DNA of 64,000 nt from Diphasiastrum complanatum (lineage: Eukaryota; Streptophyta; Lycopodiopsida; Lycopodiales; Lycopodiaceae): contig CM055108.1 in the NCBI GenBank assembly GCA_029204225.1, positions 22,804,326 through 22,868,325 on the forward strand, given 5' to 3'. Below are positions 22,651-34,645 of this stretch, one piece after another. A model generated the notes under the pieces. The model saw only the letters and a list, made by a program, of their open reading frames with translations. It was not told the DNA's origin and searched no databases. Positions within the stretch are counted from its first letter, which is position 1, and each line of letters starts with the position of its first letter. The position numbers and the translations under genes are program-made.

Positions 22651-23264
22651 TGTGACAAAATCAGATCACAAAGATTTAATTTTTCCCTTTGATCTTTAGC
22701 TAATTTAGAGAGCACACCTAGCTTCATTACAAATGTAGAAATCACGCATATATTTCACATAGAGGATAACAACTCAATAAAAACTTGTCATAAACACTTA
22801 GATATGATAAATCATTGTTCCTTTCTATACAACATTAGTACAACAATAGTACTCACATGGGTGGATCCATACACATAAGAAAAATAACATTCTACACACA
22901 AAATCTCACTATATCAACATTAAGATGCAAAAAATGGATGTAGAAACTCTTAGAGATATCTTCCATAAGAATGAACGAGAGAATAATGAAAGATATGGGT
23001 CCTCCCTCACTTGTAGCCTATGTATAACAGTCTCTTGCCATATTTGGATGTTCTTGGACAAGCTTATCAACTTATGAAAGTTTCTAGATTTTTACAATAT
23101 CAAGAGGTCTATATGAGACCTTATCAACTTGCCTAAGTTTTCATAAAAAAAAGTTCACTATACTTAGGCCTTATTAGCTTTATAAAATCTATCGCTAAGA
23201 TAAAAATGCATATTGGCCTCAAAATTGCCGAATAAACTCAACATAATAAGTTGACATTTTTACA
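22651..23264 (-). repeat. 5' LTR of the outer Copia element
   Basis: 614 bp, a direct copy of 9017-9666. Reading minus it starts TGTAAAAATGTCAAC and ends TTTTGTCACA next to the primer site. TGTGC lies outside at 23265-23269. Confidence 0.9.
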
Positions 23265-23278
23265 TGTGCTTGGAGCAT

Positions 23279-23556
23279 AGTAAAAACATCAATGCATTCT
23301 TCACACACATCAAGGGAATGCAAGATGAACTCCATGTGATTGGCAAGGTGATAAGAGATGTTGAATTGGTCTAAACAGTGGTATCATCAAAGAGTATCAA
23401 ACATTCCTGCAACATATCCTCAAGGGAGAAATTACCATTTTTTTTTGAAGAATTGTATGGCATTATACTCTAGGAAGAGCAACGATATGAAGTTGTTAGG
23501 TCATGACTTGAACCTTCAAATGGTTATGCTCTATCAATAAATGATCAGGCACGATC
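23279..23556 (+). pseudogene. relic Copia gag beside the nest
   Basis: The plus strand reads THIKGMQDELHVIGKVIRDV, then REKLPFFFEELYGI and EEQRYEVV. This is collinear with the gag of the two inner elements (MRDELHSIGERIRDV, ERLPTFDEL, EEQWQEMV). Three in-frame stops are present. The outer element's TGTGC duplication lies just upstream, so that element may have inserted into this older gag. No matching gag 5' half was recognised left of 9012. Confidence 0.6.
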
Positions 23557-26249
23557 CTTGACGCCCTCCTTGCCAAGGAGGCATGACTCCCCTCTTTCCC
23601 TCCCCTCTATAATCCCCCCCTCTTTGTCTTATTTCAATGTTTTAATTTTTTTTCTCATCCTCCTGTATTTTAAATGTTCATTTTAAAAAAAATGTGCCCT
23701 AGATTTTTGGGCATATTTTTACGTTACAAAAAAGGACACATGTACGTTTATGTTTGGTCCAAAGCAAGCTTTAAAAGTTGAAAAATAAATATAAAGCATC
23801 TTTTCAGAGGGTCTTTTTAACATTAGGAATTTCTCTAATTATAATCAAATATTGAAAGATAATTTTAATCTAATCTAATCCTAGAAGGCATTATAGCACA
23901 ACTTTGTTGAAGTAGCTAGGATTTTCCATTGAAATATTGAGTGTTTATGTCTCTTACCATAATGCCTTAAGAGCAAAATGCAAAGATATCATCAATTTGA
24001 TAAAGTCTCTTCCATCTATTTTGGTTAGTGACTTTAATATGTATCTAAAATTTTAGGACGATTTAGGTAGAATCCTCTCTTGCAAAAAACCTACATGGCT
24101 TAATGGACACTTTATCTTGTCATAAACAAATATATGTTTGACTAGAACCTCAATCAAGTATTTGATGAATTGGCATATTTGTCTTCTAGAAAAATTGTTT
24201 TTGACTTGCCTAGGTTTGTTAAAATGCATACTATCCTATTTCACTCACATTCTTTTCCATATAGCATTGCTAACGTCATACCACATTAGACTATTATCCC
24301 AATGTCATAGCACATTAGACTACTATTTCATGATTTTTGTAAAATTCCAAGACACTTATGTCTCCTCAATTAAGATCTTTGTAGGGTAAATTTAAAATGC
24401 TAGACTGTAACCTCACTATGCATACGCCTTATCCACCTACACCTCAACTTTGGCTCTTGCTTTTGCAAAGCCACCTTATATCAAGCATTATTTTGTGGTG
24501 TCATCAATATCATCACAATTCAAGACACCCTTATCACTATCTATGAGCTAACACTAAAGACTAATTATCAAATTCAAGATGCCAATTCAAGCCTCAAGAA
24601 ACATTTCTTAAAGAATACTTCCCTCCCCATCTTCCTTGTTAAACCCATTCAATTCAAAAGTTAAACATTAATCGTTTGGCTATTGCGCGTGGAAAGGATG
24701 ACACCAAGGGCTTCTACAAATGAGGCTGGATTTGATTATGCAAAATTGAAATCTTTTGATAAAATAAAATCTATCTCACTAGAAACAAATCGTGGCATAC
24801 ACCGACTTATGCTTTAACTTTATCAATCAGCCAAAACATATAATAAGCCACCTTTGTGCATAGTGCATTTGTAGTGCATTTCCAATTGGCTAGGTCAAAC
24901 AAGCTCATATGGTATTATATCATATTGTTTTATGTTCCTTTGCAATGCATTTCCAATTGGCTAGGTCAAACAAACTCGTATGGTATTATATCATATTGAT
25001 TTATGTTCCAAAGAATTGTCAACTCTGAGGTCCACAAAATTATTTTCTTCACATAGTCAACTCTAGTTGCTCTTCACATAGTCAACTCTAGCTGCTCTTT
25101 GAGACAGTTGTCTCTTTCTATTGTACTTTTGTAAAAAGTTCTTAATCTATGGTTGACCCTTTCAAGAAAAAAAATGTTTATTCTTTATAAAAGAGAGCAT
25201 TTTAAACTCCTAAAAAGTTGACTTGGACTTATTTTGGCACTCTCATACACTCTCTTAGTATTATCTCTCATAGAATTTTGCATGAATCTCAACTAAGTGG
25301 TTAACTCGTCAACCATGTTATTTTTTCTTTTATTTTTCAAAGCCATAATTCACCATACTTGTTAGAACCATTTGGAGGCCTTATCTAAATGATACTCCAA
25401 AGTGATTGTTGAACTTTAAATGTGGAAGAACAATCAAAACACATGAGGACAAATTCACTATTCAGTTCCAAATGTCATGTATGACCTATCATTTATTGAC
25501 ACTATCCCTTGAGTCAGATGAAGCAAATTTAAAAAAAAGAACAAAATTTGTTGGGAAAGTGAGCAATTGAATAGACTTCACAAATGAGAAGAATCTACAC
25601 CTAACAAGTCCACTTCAATCTACACCTAACAAGCCTTCAATCTTTAGCCACCACTACTTTTTGCTCATGGCTTGAAAGCTTCCAACGTGAGTTCACTCCA
25701 AAAAGTTTTGTGTCATTATTTAGTTGAATGATTAGTTTATCATAGTGTTTAAGAGTTTATATTTGGAAGCCCCAAGAAGTCTCCCCTCTTTCGAAGTTTC
25801 TAGCAATATGTTATTCTCTTACCTTTATAAATTCCAATTTCATTTTCAAGAATGTTGGACTCAATTAGGCTGAAGATGACCCTCCTTCTTAAGCCCCTCA
25901 ATAAGGATTAACGATTGGGCTCTCATAGTCAATAGAAATTAACTAGTTATCATGATCAATTGACACACCCCCCCCTTTTCCGGAGTTAAAATCCTCCATG
26001 AGAAATCAATCTTTTTAGTCCCTTAAAAAGATTCACTAACTCGTAGGTAACAACTTCTTAAAAAAAATTCCTTACATCTAACCAAATATTTTAAAATAGC
26101 TTGTTTTCTCAAATGAAATTGCCTTATTTTCAATATTTTTTTGGTGGTTTTTGTGGGTTCAACTTCCAAACCATGTGCAGAGTTTTTCCAACATGTAGGC
26201 AACTGTCAAATTTACTTAATGTACTAAGCCCATATAGATCTTTTATTCA
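23557..26249. other. AT-rich DNA without recognisable genes
   Basis: No coding family was recognised. A 71-bp-period tandem duplication lies at 24876-25018 (GCATTTCCAATTGGCTAGGT twice). A 23-bp repeat with ACATAGTCAACTCTAG lies near 25055-25095. A C-run of eight to ten bases is near 25970. Short open frames such as 24138-24389 look random. Confidence 0.4.
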
Positions 26250-27300
26250 ACCTACTAAGGTCCACAAAAGCAACAACATAGCCCTTAGCCTGATCATGGG
26301 CTCACACTCATGTTCTCCTTGGCAAGAGGCAATATTTCTTGCATATCTCTAGCCAAATATGCCTTTGCACTCTCTACCTTACAATTGGTGAGACCCACTT
26401 GGACCTCAAGCCTATGGCTCATAGCCTTACTTATCCATGAAAAAACATATGCCTATGGTTAAATGCCTTTCGTTGTTACTAGAAAGTCTAAGACTAGTCT
26501 AATGTATAAAACCCATTTAAAAGCATGAAGCATATACTGAAGCACTCGGTTCACTTGTCCCATTTTCCATGTGATTGTAGGTAGTCCCCACTAATTTTGG
26601 CTATCCTTGTCTCCAACAACTAGGAAAGAACATCCCAAAAGTCACACTTGTTATCTCAATTTCTACCATGAAATTGAAGCAAGATTATCACAAAAATTTA
26701 CATCTCCTAAGTAGCCTTAACCTTCATCTTTGTTGGAATGAAATGTGCCTTCTTGCTTAGCTAGTTAGCTACTACTTGCATGGCATCATGTCCCCTCTTT
26801 GTACTTGAGAAATGAGTAGTATTGTCAATGAAAATACTATGATTTTCCAATTGGCATCCCCATTGGGTTCATGAATCCTTTTGGCTTGCCTCTACTAGTC
26901 TTTGTAGGTTGTCTATCAAGAGACACACAAAATAATCTTGTAATTATTTCTTCATGTTGGGCCATGGATTTTGCAACTAGTTCAAGGATAAACTTCATGT
27001 CGTGCACTAAGCATACTAAGATTTATACATTATTTCCTTCTGCACACTCTCATCCACAGCCACTGATATCTTATCTCCACAAAACAATAGCTCCTTTGAT
27101 ACAAACACCTTTCTTGTCCTCACTTTTTGCAGAGCCATGCAAAGGACATCTATCATCTACATTACATACTAGCACAAAACAACATGAGATAATTTCCCAA
27201 GGAACTAGCCTAAAAGAACATTGTGGAGCCAAACCACCCAACTCAAGTAGAAGCTTTCAATCAGTTGACAAAAGCCTCATCTGAAGCCATCAACACTTGA
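26250..27300 (-). pseudogene. decayed Ty3/Gypsy integrase
   Basis: Reading minus between about 26870 and 26500, in shifting frames, are GHDAMQVVAN, LSKKAHFIPTKMKVKA, LLQFHGRN and KWDK*TECF. In that order they match the integrase-core landmarks of Ty3/Gypsy elements (GHD.I.VVVDRL, TK.AHFIP.K, the LHG loop, and the DGQTERVNR helix). Catalytic residues are mostly lost. The pieces further upstream (26871-27300) and downstream (26250-26500, AKAYLARDMQEILPLAKENM) may belong to the same pol. The frame is broken many times. Confidence 0.55.
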
Positions 27301-28105
27301 AAAATAGGAATGTAGGATGGTGAGTTTCCAGTAGTCTATATAGACTCATGTGGCCTATGCATGCATCCATGCAACCCCCATATTGACGAGTCTAATCCCA
27401 GTTTCAACTTGTAATCTCTCGTATTAGCCATCAGACACCACATGTTACTCCAAGTGTCATTATTAGAGTGCTTGGGTCCTCTCAAGATTATTAATGATAG
27501 ATTTGGCCTTGAATGGAATTTCTAGGTGAAACTAATAATCACAACAACGGAAGGCCTAGTACCCATGTCAAGAATTAATCCAAATTCTCATCAACCAAAC
27601 ATGAAATTGATATTCTCCCCTCCTCAAATTTTTTTTGTCCTTAGAAGTGAGATTTAGGGTAGTTTTTACTCATGTTCTTGACTTTGATCCAATAATCAAT
27701 ATCCTTAATCATTAGCAATAGAACCATTTCTCTGGTTCTGAGGACTTTTTTTTAGTGTCCAAGGGTACACAAAGAAATAAATCTTCTAATTCAATTAGAT
27801 TATCTCTAGAATCGAGGCATCACATTCATATAAGGTCAATTTTTACTCATTTACACAATACACCAAGTGAGTCATTGCTTTCTCCTAGAGATCAAGTCCA
27901 AAATCTAAAGAATCAATCTTATAATCTAAAATGGTTCACAATACCTTGTTAACAGTTTATAATGCTTCCAAGTACTTATACACTTAGAATGTCTAAGAAC
28001 TCTAAGGCATAATTAATCAATTAGCTTAAAACTTGCAAGAGATTCTTTGAAATTCGTACAAGTTCAAACTCTATCTTGAGTATGATAGATACTCTCGTTA
28101 GTTAA
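27301..28105. other. intergenic DNA
   Basis: Nothing recognised. The short frame at 27755-27952 has no homology that I can name. Confidence 0.35.
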
Positions 28106-28877
28106 CTTCATCATTCCTAGCACATTGACTAAACCTTCTTGTGTGGATACTGAAAGTGAAGTACTCAACCTAGTGAAGTACCCTTATCATTCACTTATAT
28201 GATCTTTGATGTATGCCATGCTTTGCACCAGATCGGATTTAGCATACACTGTTAGCACATTAAGTCAATACATGTCTAATCCTAGGATCTTGCATTGGAA
28301 AGCATTAAAGAGAGTTATGAGATATATTCAAGGAATTCTAGATCACATTTTATGCTATGATGGAAATGCTATCAACCCAATGGTTCTTCAAGGCTACTCC
28401 AACTCAGATTAGGGAGGAAATGCCTCAACCAAAAAATCCAATTCCAGGTTTAGTTTCTTTCTAGCAGGGGGACCAATCTCATGGAACTCAAAAAAGCAAA
28501 AATCAGTTGCGCTTTCTTCAACCAAAGTGGAGTACATCGCAGCATGCCAAGCTTCAAATGAAGCTATATGGATCAGACTGCTACTTCATGATATACATCA
28601 TACTCAGTTTAATGCTACCACCATTTTGTGTGACAATATCAGCTGTATTTCATTGTCTCTGAATCCCAAATTTCATGGCAAGTCAAAGCACATTGAAATC
28701 CAATATCATTTTATTAGGGAAAAGATTTTCTCAGGACAAGTGATTCTTCAATACTATTGCACAACAGAAATGGTTGCAGACATATTCACCAACGCTCTTC
28801 TCAGGCACCAAAAGTTTTTCTAACTTGCTAAACTTGACGAAGACTGTCAAGGCACAAACCCTGACCTTAAGGGGGGC
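28106..28877 (+). pseudogene. Copia RT end and RNase H (long-LTR family)
   Basis: A 5'-truncated pol. The end of RT reads VKYPYHSLI*SLMYAM, CTRSDLAYTVSTLSQY and HWKALKRVMRYIQG. RNase H reads LQGYSNSD*GGNAS (a Trp codon lost to TAG), SVALSSTKVEYIAA, LCDNISCISLSLNPKFH, HIEIQYHFIREKIF and MVADIFTNALLRH. It ends at a stop near 28821, and a purine tract CTTAAGGGGGG precedes the LTR. Only a few stops are present, so it is younger than the Gypsy relic to its left. Confidence 0.88.
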
Positions 28878-30114
28878 TGTTGGAAATTAAGCTCACAATT
28901 TCCTCCTTGAACTGACCAAATAGCCACACTATTTGAAGAATGATTGCATCGGGCTTCCGGCCATAAATCAAAGCATAAAGGGTAACCAATCCTATTCTTA
29001 TCACATTCGAATGTCAAGTTTAAGTTATATGAAGAACATTAAAGGCCTGGCCATCTTCAACGTCTTCAACAAAATTAGTCTTTTCTGCACAGTCTGCAAA
29101 AATGAACTATTTTTGCATAGCCTGCAGAAACACACGGAAACTGCCCACAGATAGAAACCGTAAACAAACGCAACTACAAAGTCCTTCAAACGACTTTCAA
29201 CGAAGGCACCAAAGGCAATCGCAAGCCACCGCAAGGAACCACAAAGAAAATGGTTGTGATCTACCGCACCGAGAACTGTATGAGTCAACCTTACAGTTGT
29301 AAGCGAAGATGAGAACCGCAAGCCACCGCAAAGGCAATGGCTGCGATCTATCACACCGAACCGTGTGATTCAACCTTACAGTTGTGTGATTCAACCAAAA
29401 CTAAAGGGAACCGCAAGCTATGTCTTGCGACAAACGTTGCGACCGTTACAAACCGCCAAGCCAACATTATGGTTCACCTACGGCTTCTAAGATGGCGCAA
29501 GTTCACGCTTCCAAAGCAGAACTTAAACTTGACTGATGTACAATTTGTGTCGTTGTACACTATTTCACGACCAAGTACAAAGTTCAGATTAAACTAGTCT
29601 TGTAATTATTGATTAGTTAAAATGAATCTTGTAACAAACAAGAACGTTGTGTATAACTACATCTCCAGCTCGCATTTAGACGCGAGCGAAAGGAGCAAAA
29701 GATCTGTAATCTATTTGTTGCTCTTGCTTCATTACAAGCATTGAATGTAATATACAAGCAACACTTCATCATCATTTGTGTTTGACATAGATGTCTTTGT
29801 GTTGTGATTTCATTACATCATTATATTAGCTTGTTCAGCTTGTTCACTCACTCTGACAGATCATGGACGTCTCCGACTACTGAGCATTTGATCAGACAAT
29901 ACTGTCTCTGATGCCTGAGGAACGTGCGCAATTTTCTGCATCATTATTTCGTATTGAACCTTCTCCTTTTAAACAGACTAACAGTAACTCCAAGATTGTT
30001 CGGTGGATGTGTTCAGACTAACCTCTGAACACGCATTTGTTTTTTAACCGGTCCTACACATCGATTCGGGAGCTATTCCGCACTACTCCTTCCTCCCGTT
30101 TCCGATTTCCATCA
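28878..30114 (+). repeat. 3' LTR of a long-LTR Copia element
   Basis: About 1237 bp, begins TGTTGGAAATTAAGC right after the purine tract and ends near TTTCCATCA. It aligns along its length with 48282-49570, with many differences. It carries its own open frames on both strands, but none is conserved in the other copy, so they are not called as genes. Confidence 0.82.
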
Positions 30115-31973
30115 GTTGGAATCCAAGCATTCCTATCAGAGTTTGCCTTCATCCAGCTGGCGGCGTTTCTCAACAGTGGTGTAGATGTTGTTACAAAACA
30201 TGAAGGTATTAATCTGTGAAAAACTTGGCCTCTGCATTCTTCATCTAACTCCAACAAGGGCACATTCTTGATTTTGCTTGATTTAGAGCTTTTGTGCTCC
30301 AAAAACACAACTAGTCATTGTCAACATGAAGAAGCTTTCAATATACCAAGTGCTCTTACAAAGAGCATGTAAGATTCTTTTGCTCCCCACTTTTTACCTT
30401 CACTATTCTAACTAATTTGACCAAACTCTAACTGAAATTATGTAAGTGCAGGTGGGTAAGTGAGTACCTTTCATTAGCTACGTCCTTGAATTGAACCTAG
30501 ACATGGATTACTATACCGTCAAGTCTAGCAATGCTACCTAAATTTTGGTGTAAGTGAAGGCAATTTCATATGTTGAATTTTTTCTGATCTAATCCAATTG
30601 AGTTTGCTAAAATATTTCATATTGATCGGATACAAAATAGATATTTCCTCTTGTGTTCTCATAGAGCATGATTATAATCAATTGTTCAAAAAATTGCATG
30701 TGCCAAAGGTGTGTACATGTCGTGCCAAAATCATCCAAAACGTATATTTTACCAATGTTGATATTCAAAAACCTTGAAATGCACTATGCACACCTACATA
30801 ATTTTATACCAAGTTGTAGGCCAATCTAAATAATGAGCACATTATTTCTATTAAGTTGTAAATGGTTAGAAGTTAATATTATTAATTGGCTTCTTTGTAG
30901 CACACTTTTTATCATCATGAGCTCTAAAAATTTTAAATTTGTTAGTTCAGTTCTTCATTATCTTAGTGTATTGCATGAGACTCTAAAAAGTATTGAAGTG
31001 CACTATTCACACCTACCAATGATAATACTATTAGATCATGGATTAAAAAAACAAGACTCAAATGTCTTTCATCACACACTACGTCTTGTCATATAAATTG
31101 CACATGTACAAGATTTGATCCTGTCGTATTTAGTTTTCCAACATATATACGTATCACTCTTTTTGAGGCTGGCCTTCGACTCTAGTTGCAACCGAGAAAA
31201 GTTGCTCTTTCTATAATGCCACTAAAGAAATAGTGGATCATAAGTGTTATAAGCCCTTAATATGTTGTATAGTGTAATGTTGAAATTTTGGGGAGTACTC
31301 AAACAAAAGAATAGCTAATCTTTGAGAAACTAGTTACCATAGCTTAAGTACTTTGTGGCAAAGCTAAAAGTCCTTTCTCTGTTTGCTTATGTGCTAGGGA
31401 AACTCTCTTTGTATGAATGTTGGGTGAGGCAAACTAAAGTATAACTATAGTCTTTGAGCAACTAGATAGTCACCATAGCTTAAGTACTTTGTGACAAAAG
31501 TTACAAGTTCTTTCTATATTTGTTTATTTGCCATGGAAACAATATTTGTGTGAATCAGCCTTGTTGTTTGACGGTCCAGGTTGCTTGTCATGCTTTTTTT
31601 CAATGATGGTTCCATAAGCCATTCGACGTTCAAATTTGAAATGACGTTCGATAGCTTAGAGATGGGTACTAATTTCAAAGATGAGCTCCCAAGTTCCAAG
31701 GGCTGAAAGTTGAATCATGAATGTGAAAGTTTATCCTAAAAAATTTCTCGAATTTTCAAGTGATGTGTATACTATATTTAATGTGAATCTATTTATGGTG
31801 AACAACGACGTTTTTGAATTGTATGTGCCTTAGCTATGGCGGCCAAATTTGTAGGAAGCTTGTATTTTACGGCCAAAATGGCTTTTGCCGGTAGATACTC
31901 TCACCTATTCATCATAAAGTTAGTTACTCCAGCCAACCGTTTCATAAGATCGACGTTCATGCGCCCTCTCGTA

Positions 31974-31974
<1 letters not shown>
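30115..31974. other. intergenic DNA with a local tandem duplication
   Basis: No gene seen. Two diverged copies of a block containing ACCATAGCTTAAGTACTTTG lie at about 31313-31420 and 31450-31560. The right end leads into the microsatellites at 31975. Confidence 0.4.
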
Positions 31975-32015
<41 letters not shown>

Positions 32016-32027
32016 ATATATATACGT

Positions 32028-32076
<49 letters not shown>

Positions 32077-32125
32077 GCCCACACTCTCACGCTCCCTCGC
32101 TCGCTCGCTCTCTCTCTCTCTCTCG

Positions 32126-32157
<32 letters not shown>

Positions 32158-32277
32158 GGCCCACAGAAGTGTTCCTCATCTATTGGATATGAAGTTGGTT
32201 GCTCAAAAGAACCGTTTCATATACAGTGGCATTTCGTGCGGCTGCTGAAATCTCTCTCTCTCTCTCTCTCTCTCTCG
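31975..32277. repeat. duplicated CT/TA microsatellite block
   Basis: (CT)n at 31975-32012 is followed by CGCTATATATA and (TA)n to about 32065. A second (CT)n (32109-32123) plus (TA)n (32128-32155) repeats the same order. A third (CT)13 lies at 32251-32276, about 145 bp before the start of the small secreted protein gene. CT tracts are common in plant 5' leaders, so part of this may be promoter or leader of that gene. Confidence 0.85.
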
Positions 32278-32421
32278 CTTCCCAATTAGCTTCATCTTTC
32301 TCTGCAATCCCTCGGTTCTGTTTGCATGGGCATGGGGTCAAGCTAAAGAACTCGCCCATCACCTATATCATATATTGTTCTTAAAGAATTACCGCTATCA
32401 CCTGGTTTTTGTTTTGTCAGT

Positions 32422-34645
32422 ATGGATACTTATATGAATTTGTGTGTGCTGGTAGTGTGTTGTGTCTTGTTGGTGGGTCGGGGTTTACCTGCTGTTGTTG
32501 CTCAACCTGCAAGCAAGCCTCTGGACAAAGTAGAGGAAGAAACAGAGGCAGAAGAACAAGGAATTATTGCTAATCTAGAGAAGGCGCAGCAATTTCTTCA
32601 GAAAGCAGGAGCAGTGCATGTTGCCGCGGGTAACTGTAAAACAGAAATCATTACAGCACTGGGAGCGCTATCTTGGGTCGAGACGTACGTGTTAGAGGAT
32701 GAGTACAACCAGGCACTGAAACAGCTAGAAAGTGCTAAGAAAGCACTCTCTGACTGCAACAATGCCCTTAGTTTGGCAAATGTAAGCAACCTACTAGTGT
32801 GTCCTTAATATGATCAAAGCATCCTAAGCTACTGTTTCAATGGCATGATCTGCTGTTTCACACTGATGTGTATCCTTCTGAGTGCACATGCAACAATTAA
32901 GCCCTTCAGGACTTTTGGCCTTGCCTTTTCAAAAGGCAAGGTTATGTGTTAACGTGGAAGTTCGAAGTTTCTGAATCAAGTCAGCGTTAGAGAGTTTGGC
33001 TTATCAAGCAAAGCAACACTTCCTTTGTGAACATCGATTCGGTTCACCTGTTATTCCAGTTTTATCATTCTCTTGATACTATTAGAAACTGCGAAATGGA
33101 AAATAATCTGTCTAAAGAATTCTAATTACTATAGCGACTGTTTTTTTAATTGTTATGAAAGGCGCAATTAGTGGCTATACAACTTTTTACCATGGTCTCC
33201 AGTCTCCCTCTTTGGTAAAGCCATGCCCTTTTGATGAAGTGAACAAAATAGAGTGGTTTCTTATTCTGATTACCTTAGCTGGAGTTCTACCCGAGAAATC
33301 TAACGTCTTTTGGTACATAGACATCAACTGTTCTCTTGACTTCTGAAAGCCTTTGTTGGTTTGCTTCTACGCAAAAACCATGGCAGACGCAACGTGCTTC
33401 ACTGAATCTATTCGTATGGCCTGGATTAATGGATCGTCTGTTTGGTCGAGAGGAGAAAATGTGATCGTCTGTTTGACAGAAGTAGTTGGAGGTATTTGGG
33501 AGGATGACGGGCCCACAAATGTCGAGACTTGAAAGGACAAAAAATAAAGATCTTCTTTGGGAACTAGCCTCGTTGCCTTGACGAGATGTATTTGTCCAGC
33601 CAGGTTGATTTATGCGATATAAAGTTTGTATCAAGATTTTAGCTTTAGAGCCATCGATCAATCACCCATGTTGGAACAGAGTTAATGTTTTCTAGTCTGC
33701 GATTGGTCAATGGAGTAAAGTAAATCGCATGGACCAAGTCAATTTCTGCTGTAGGTCTAAGCTTATCATCTCCTTTTAAGCCTGCAAATCATAAATGTCA
33801 ATTTATTAGGAAGCGTACTAGCCTTTGGGTTATATCATAAGGCTCGTTTGGTAATCTAGTAACACTTATGTGATTATACTGGCTGTAAATTCCTTTCCAC
33901 TAGCTGATAGTTTCTGGAGGTATGTGTTAAGAAATAACTGGAGGTGCAATATTATGGAGGTAATTGCAACAAATCTGCCTACGTCTGAAAGCTTTGACAC
34001 CGTATTATCTTCACAGAGAAATCAACTCTTCAGATTCGGTTTTATTTCAGAGATAACGTGATGAGATCTATTATGGACAAGCTTGACGCTGGCTATACGT
34101 AAGCATAGAGTCTAGAAGCTCCTCTGTTTGCAATGCAATTCACGAGTTTTCTCTGTGCCTTGCATTCCATGCCCAATACTTCAGCCTGCAAACATTCAGG
34201 TCTACTAGGAAGTTGTTAACGTGAACCGCAATAGAAATCAAAGTTCTTCTAATGTAACAACATACTAAACCAATAGGTATTTATAGATGAGCTGTAAGCC
34301 GCAGATGACATCATTTACCATACGCAGTCCCAACGTTACTTGGTCCTCAGTTCTACAGCTAACTCTGGAGTCTGGACGTATAAGAACCAAACATGTAAAG
34401 CTAACTATTTTTTGTTTAAGACGCATGTATGTGTTGCTGGGGCTCTAATTTCCGCTAAATGATGTGTTGATCAGGTACATTTGGGAAAATCTGTTCTATA
34501 TCTAACAAAACAGGCTATGAACAAGGTAGAAGCTGTGACTACATCACTGAATTGGCTTATCAGCCAGCAAGACTCTAATCCAAGGGATGGAGCCAATTCC
34601 ACAACCAACAAAAACATCGAAGACTACAGTAAGCACTCTTCGTGA
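32422..34645 (+). CDS. small secreted protein, pectin methylesterase/invertase inhibitor-like (partial fold), two exons
   Basis: Exon 1 (32422-32781) encodes a signal peptide (MDTYMNLCVLVVCCVLLVG, likely cleaved near AVVA before QPASK), then an acidic linker (EEETEAEEQG) and helical sequence. A GTAAGC donor follows codon 120. The acceptor AACAAAACAG at 34504-34513 opens exon 2 (34514-34645) in phase 0, and the frame runs on through AMNKVEAVTTSLNWLISQQ to a TGA, for 163 residues in total. Two cysteines, in NCKTE and SDCNN, lie 40 residues apart with Ala/Leu-rich helices between. That is the pattern of the second half of the invertase/pectin methylesterase inhibitor family, whose members block those enzymes in the apoplast. 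The first helical hairpin and its cysteine pair are absent. Without splicing the frame ends 8 codons after the donor. The family assignment is tentative; secretion and the two-exon structure are better supported. Confidence 0.5.
32782..34513 (+). other. intron of the small secreted protein gene
   Basis: A 1.73-kb interval from GTAAGC to ACAG, AT-rich, without recognisable repeats or genes. Short frames inside (33155-33346, 33287-33661, 33870-34061) are not supported by any motif. Another exon inside cannot be excluded. Confidence 0.45.

Larger units (their letters stand above)
9012..23269 (-). mobile_element. outer Copia element of the nest (minus strand), with TSD
   Basis: A Copia LTR retrotransposon lies on the minus strand. 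Its LTRs are at 9017-9666 (3') and 22651-23264 (5'), and perfect 5-bp target duplications TGTGC lie outside them at 9012-9016 and 23265-23269. The LTRs have canonical TG...CA ends. The primer-binding site (minus TGGTATCAGAGC) is at 22650-22639 next to the 5' LTR, and a purine tract abuts the 3' LTR near 9667. Without the 10.8-kb insertion it holds, the element is only about 3.4 kb. It keeps gag, zinc knuckle, protease, the pre-integrase segment and the RNase H end. The integrase core and most of RT are missing, lost between roughly 9985 and 10030. It was probably defective before or after being interrupted. Confidence 0.92.

Noticed and set aside
30115-30145. Primer-binding site after the LTR at 28878-30114
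   Set aside because: Only TATCAGAG matches, about 20 bp away from the LTR end. The LTR is preceded by a purine tract and RNase H, so it is a 3' LTR.
29025-30308. Several open frames on both strands of 29.0-30.3 kb
   Set aside because: They lie inside a Copia LTR and are not conserved in the related LTR at 48282-49570.
32199-32384. Short frames running through the CT and TA microsatellites
   Set aside because: The translations are simple Ser/Leu or Ile/Tyr repeats from dinucleotide tracts.
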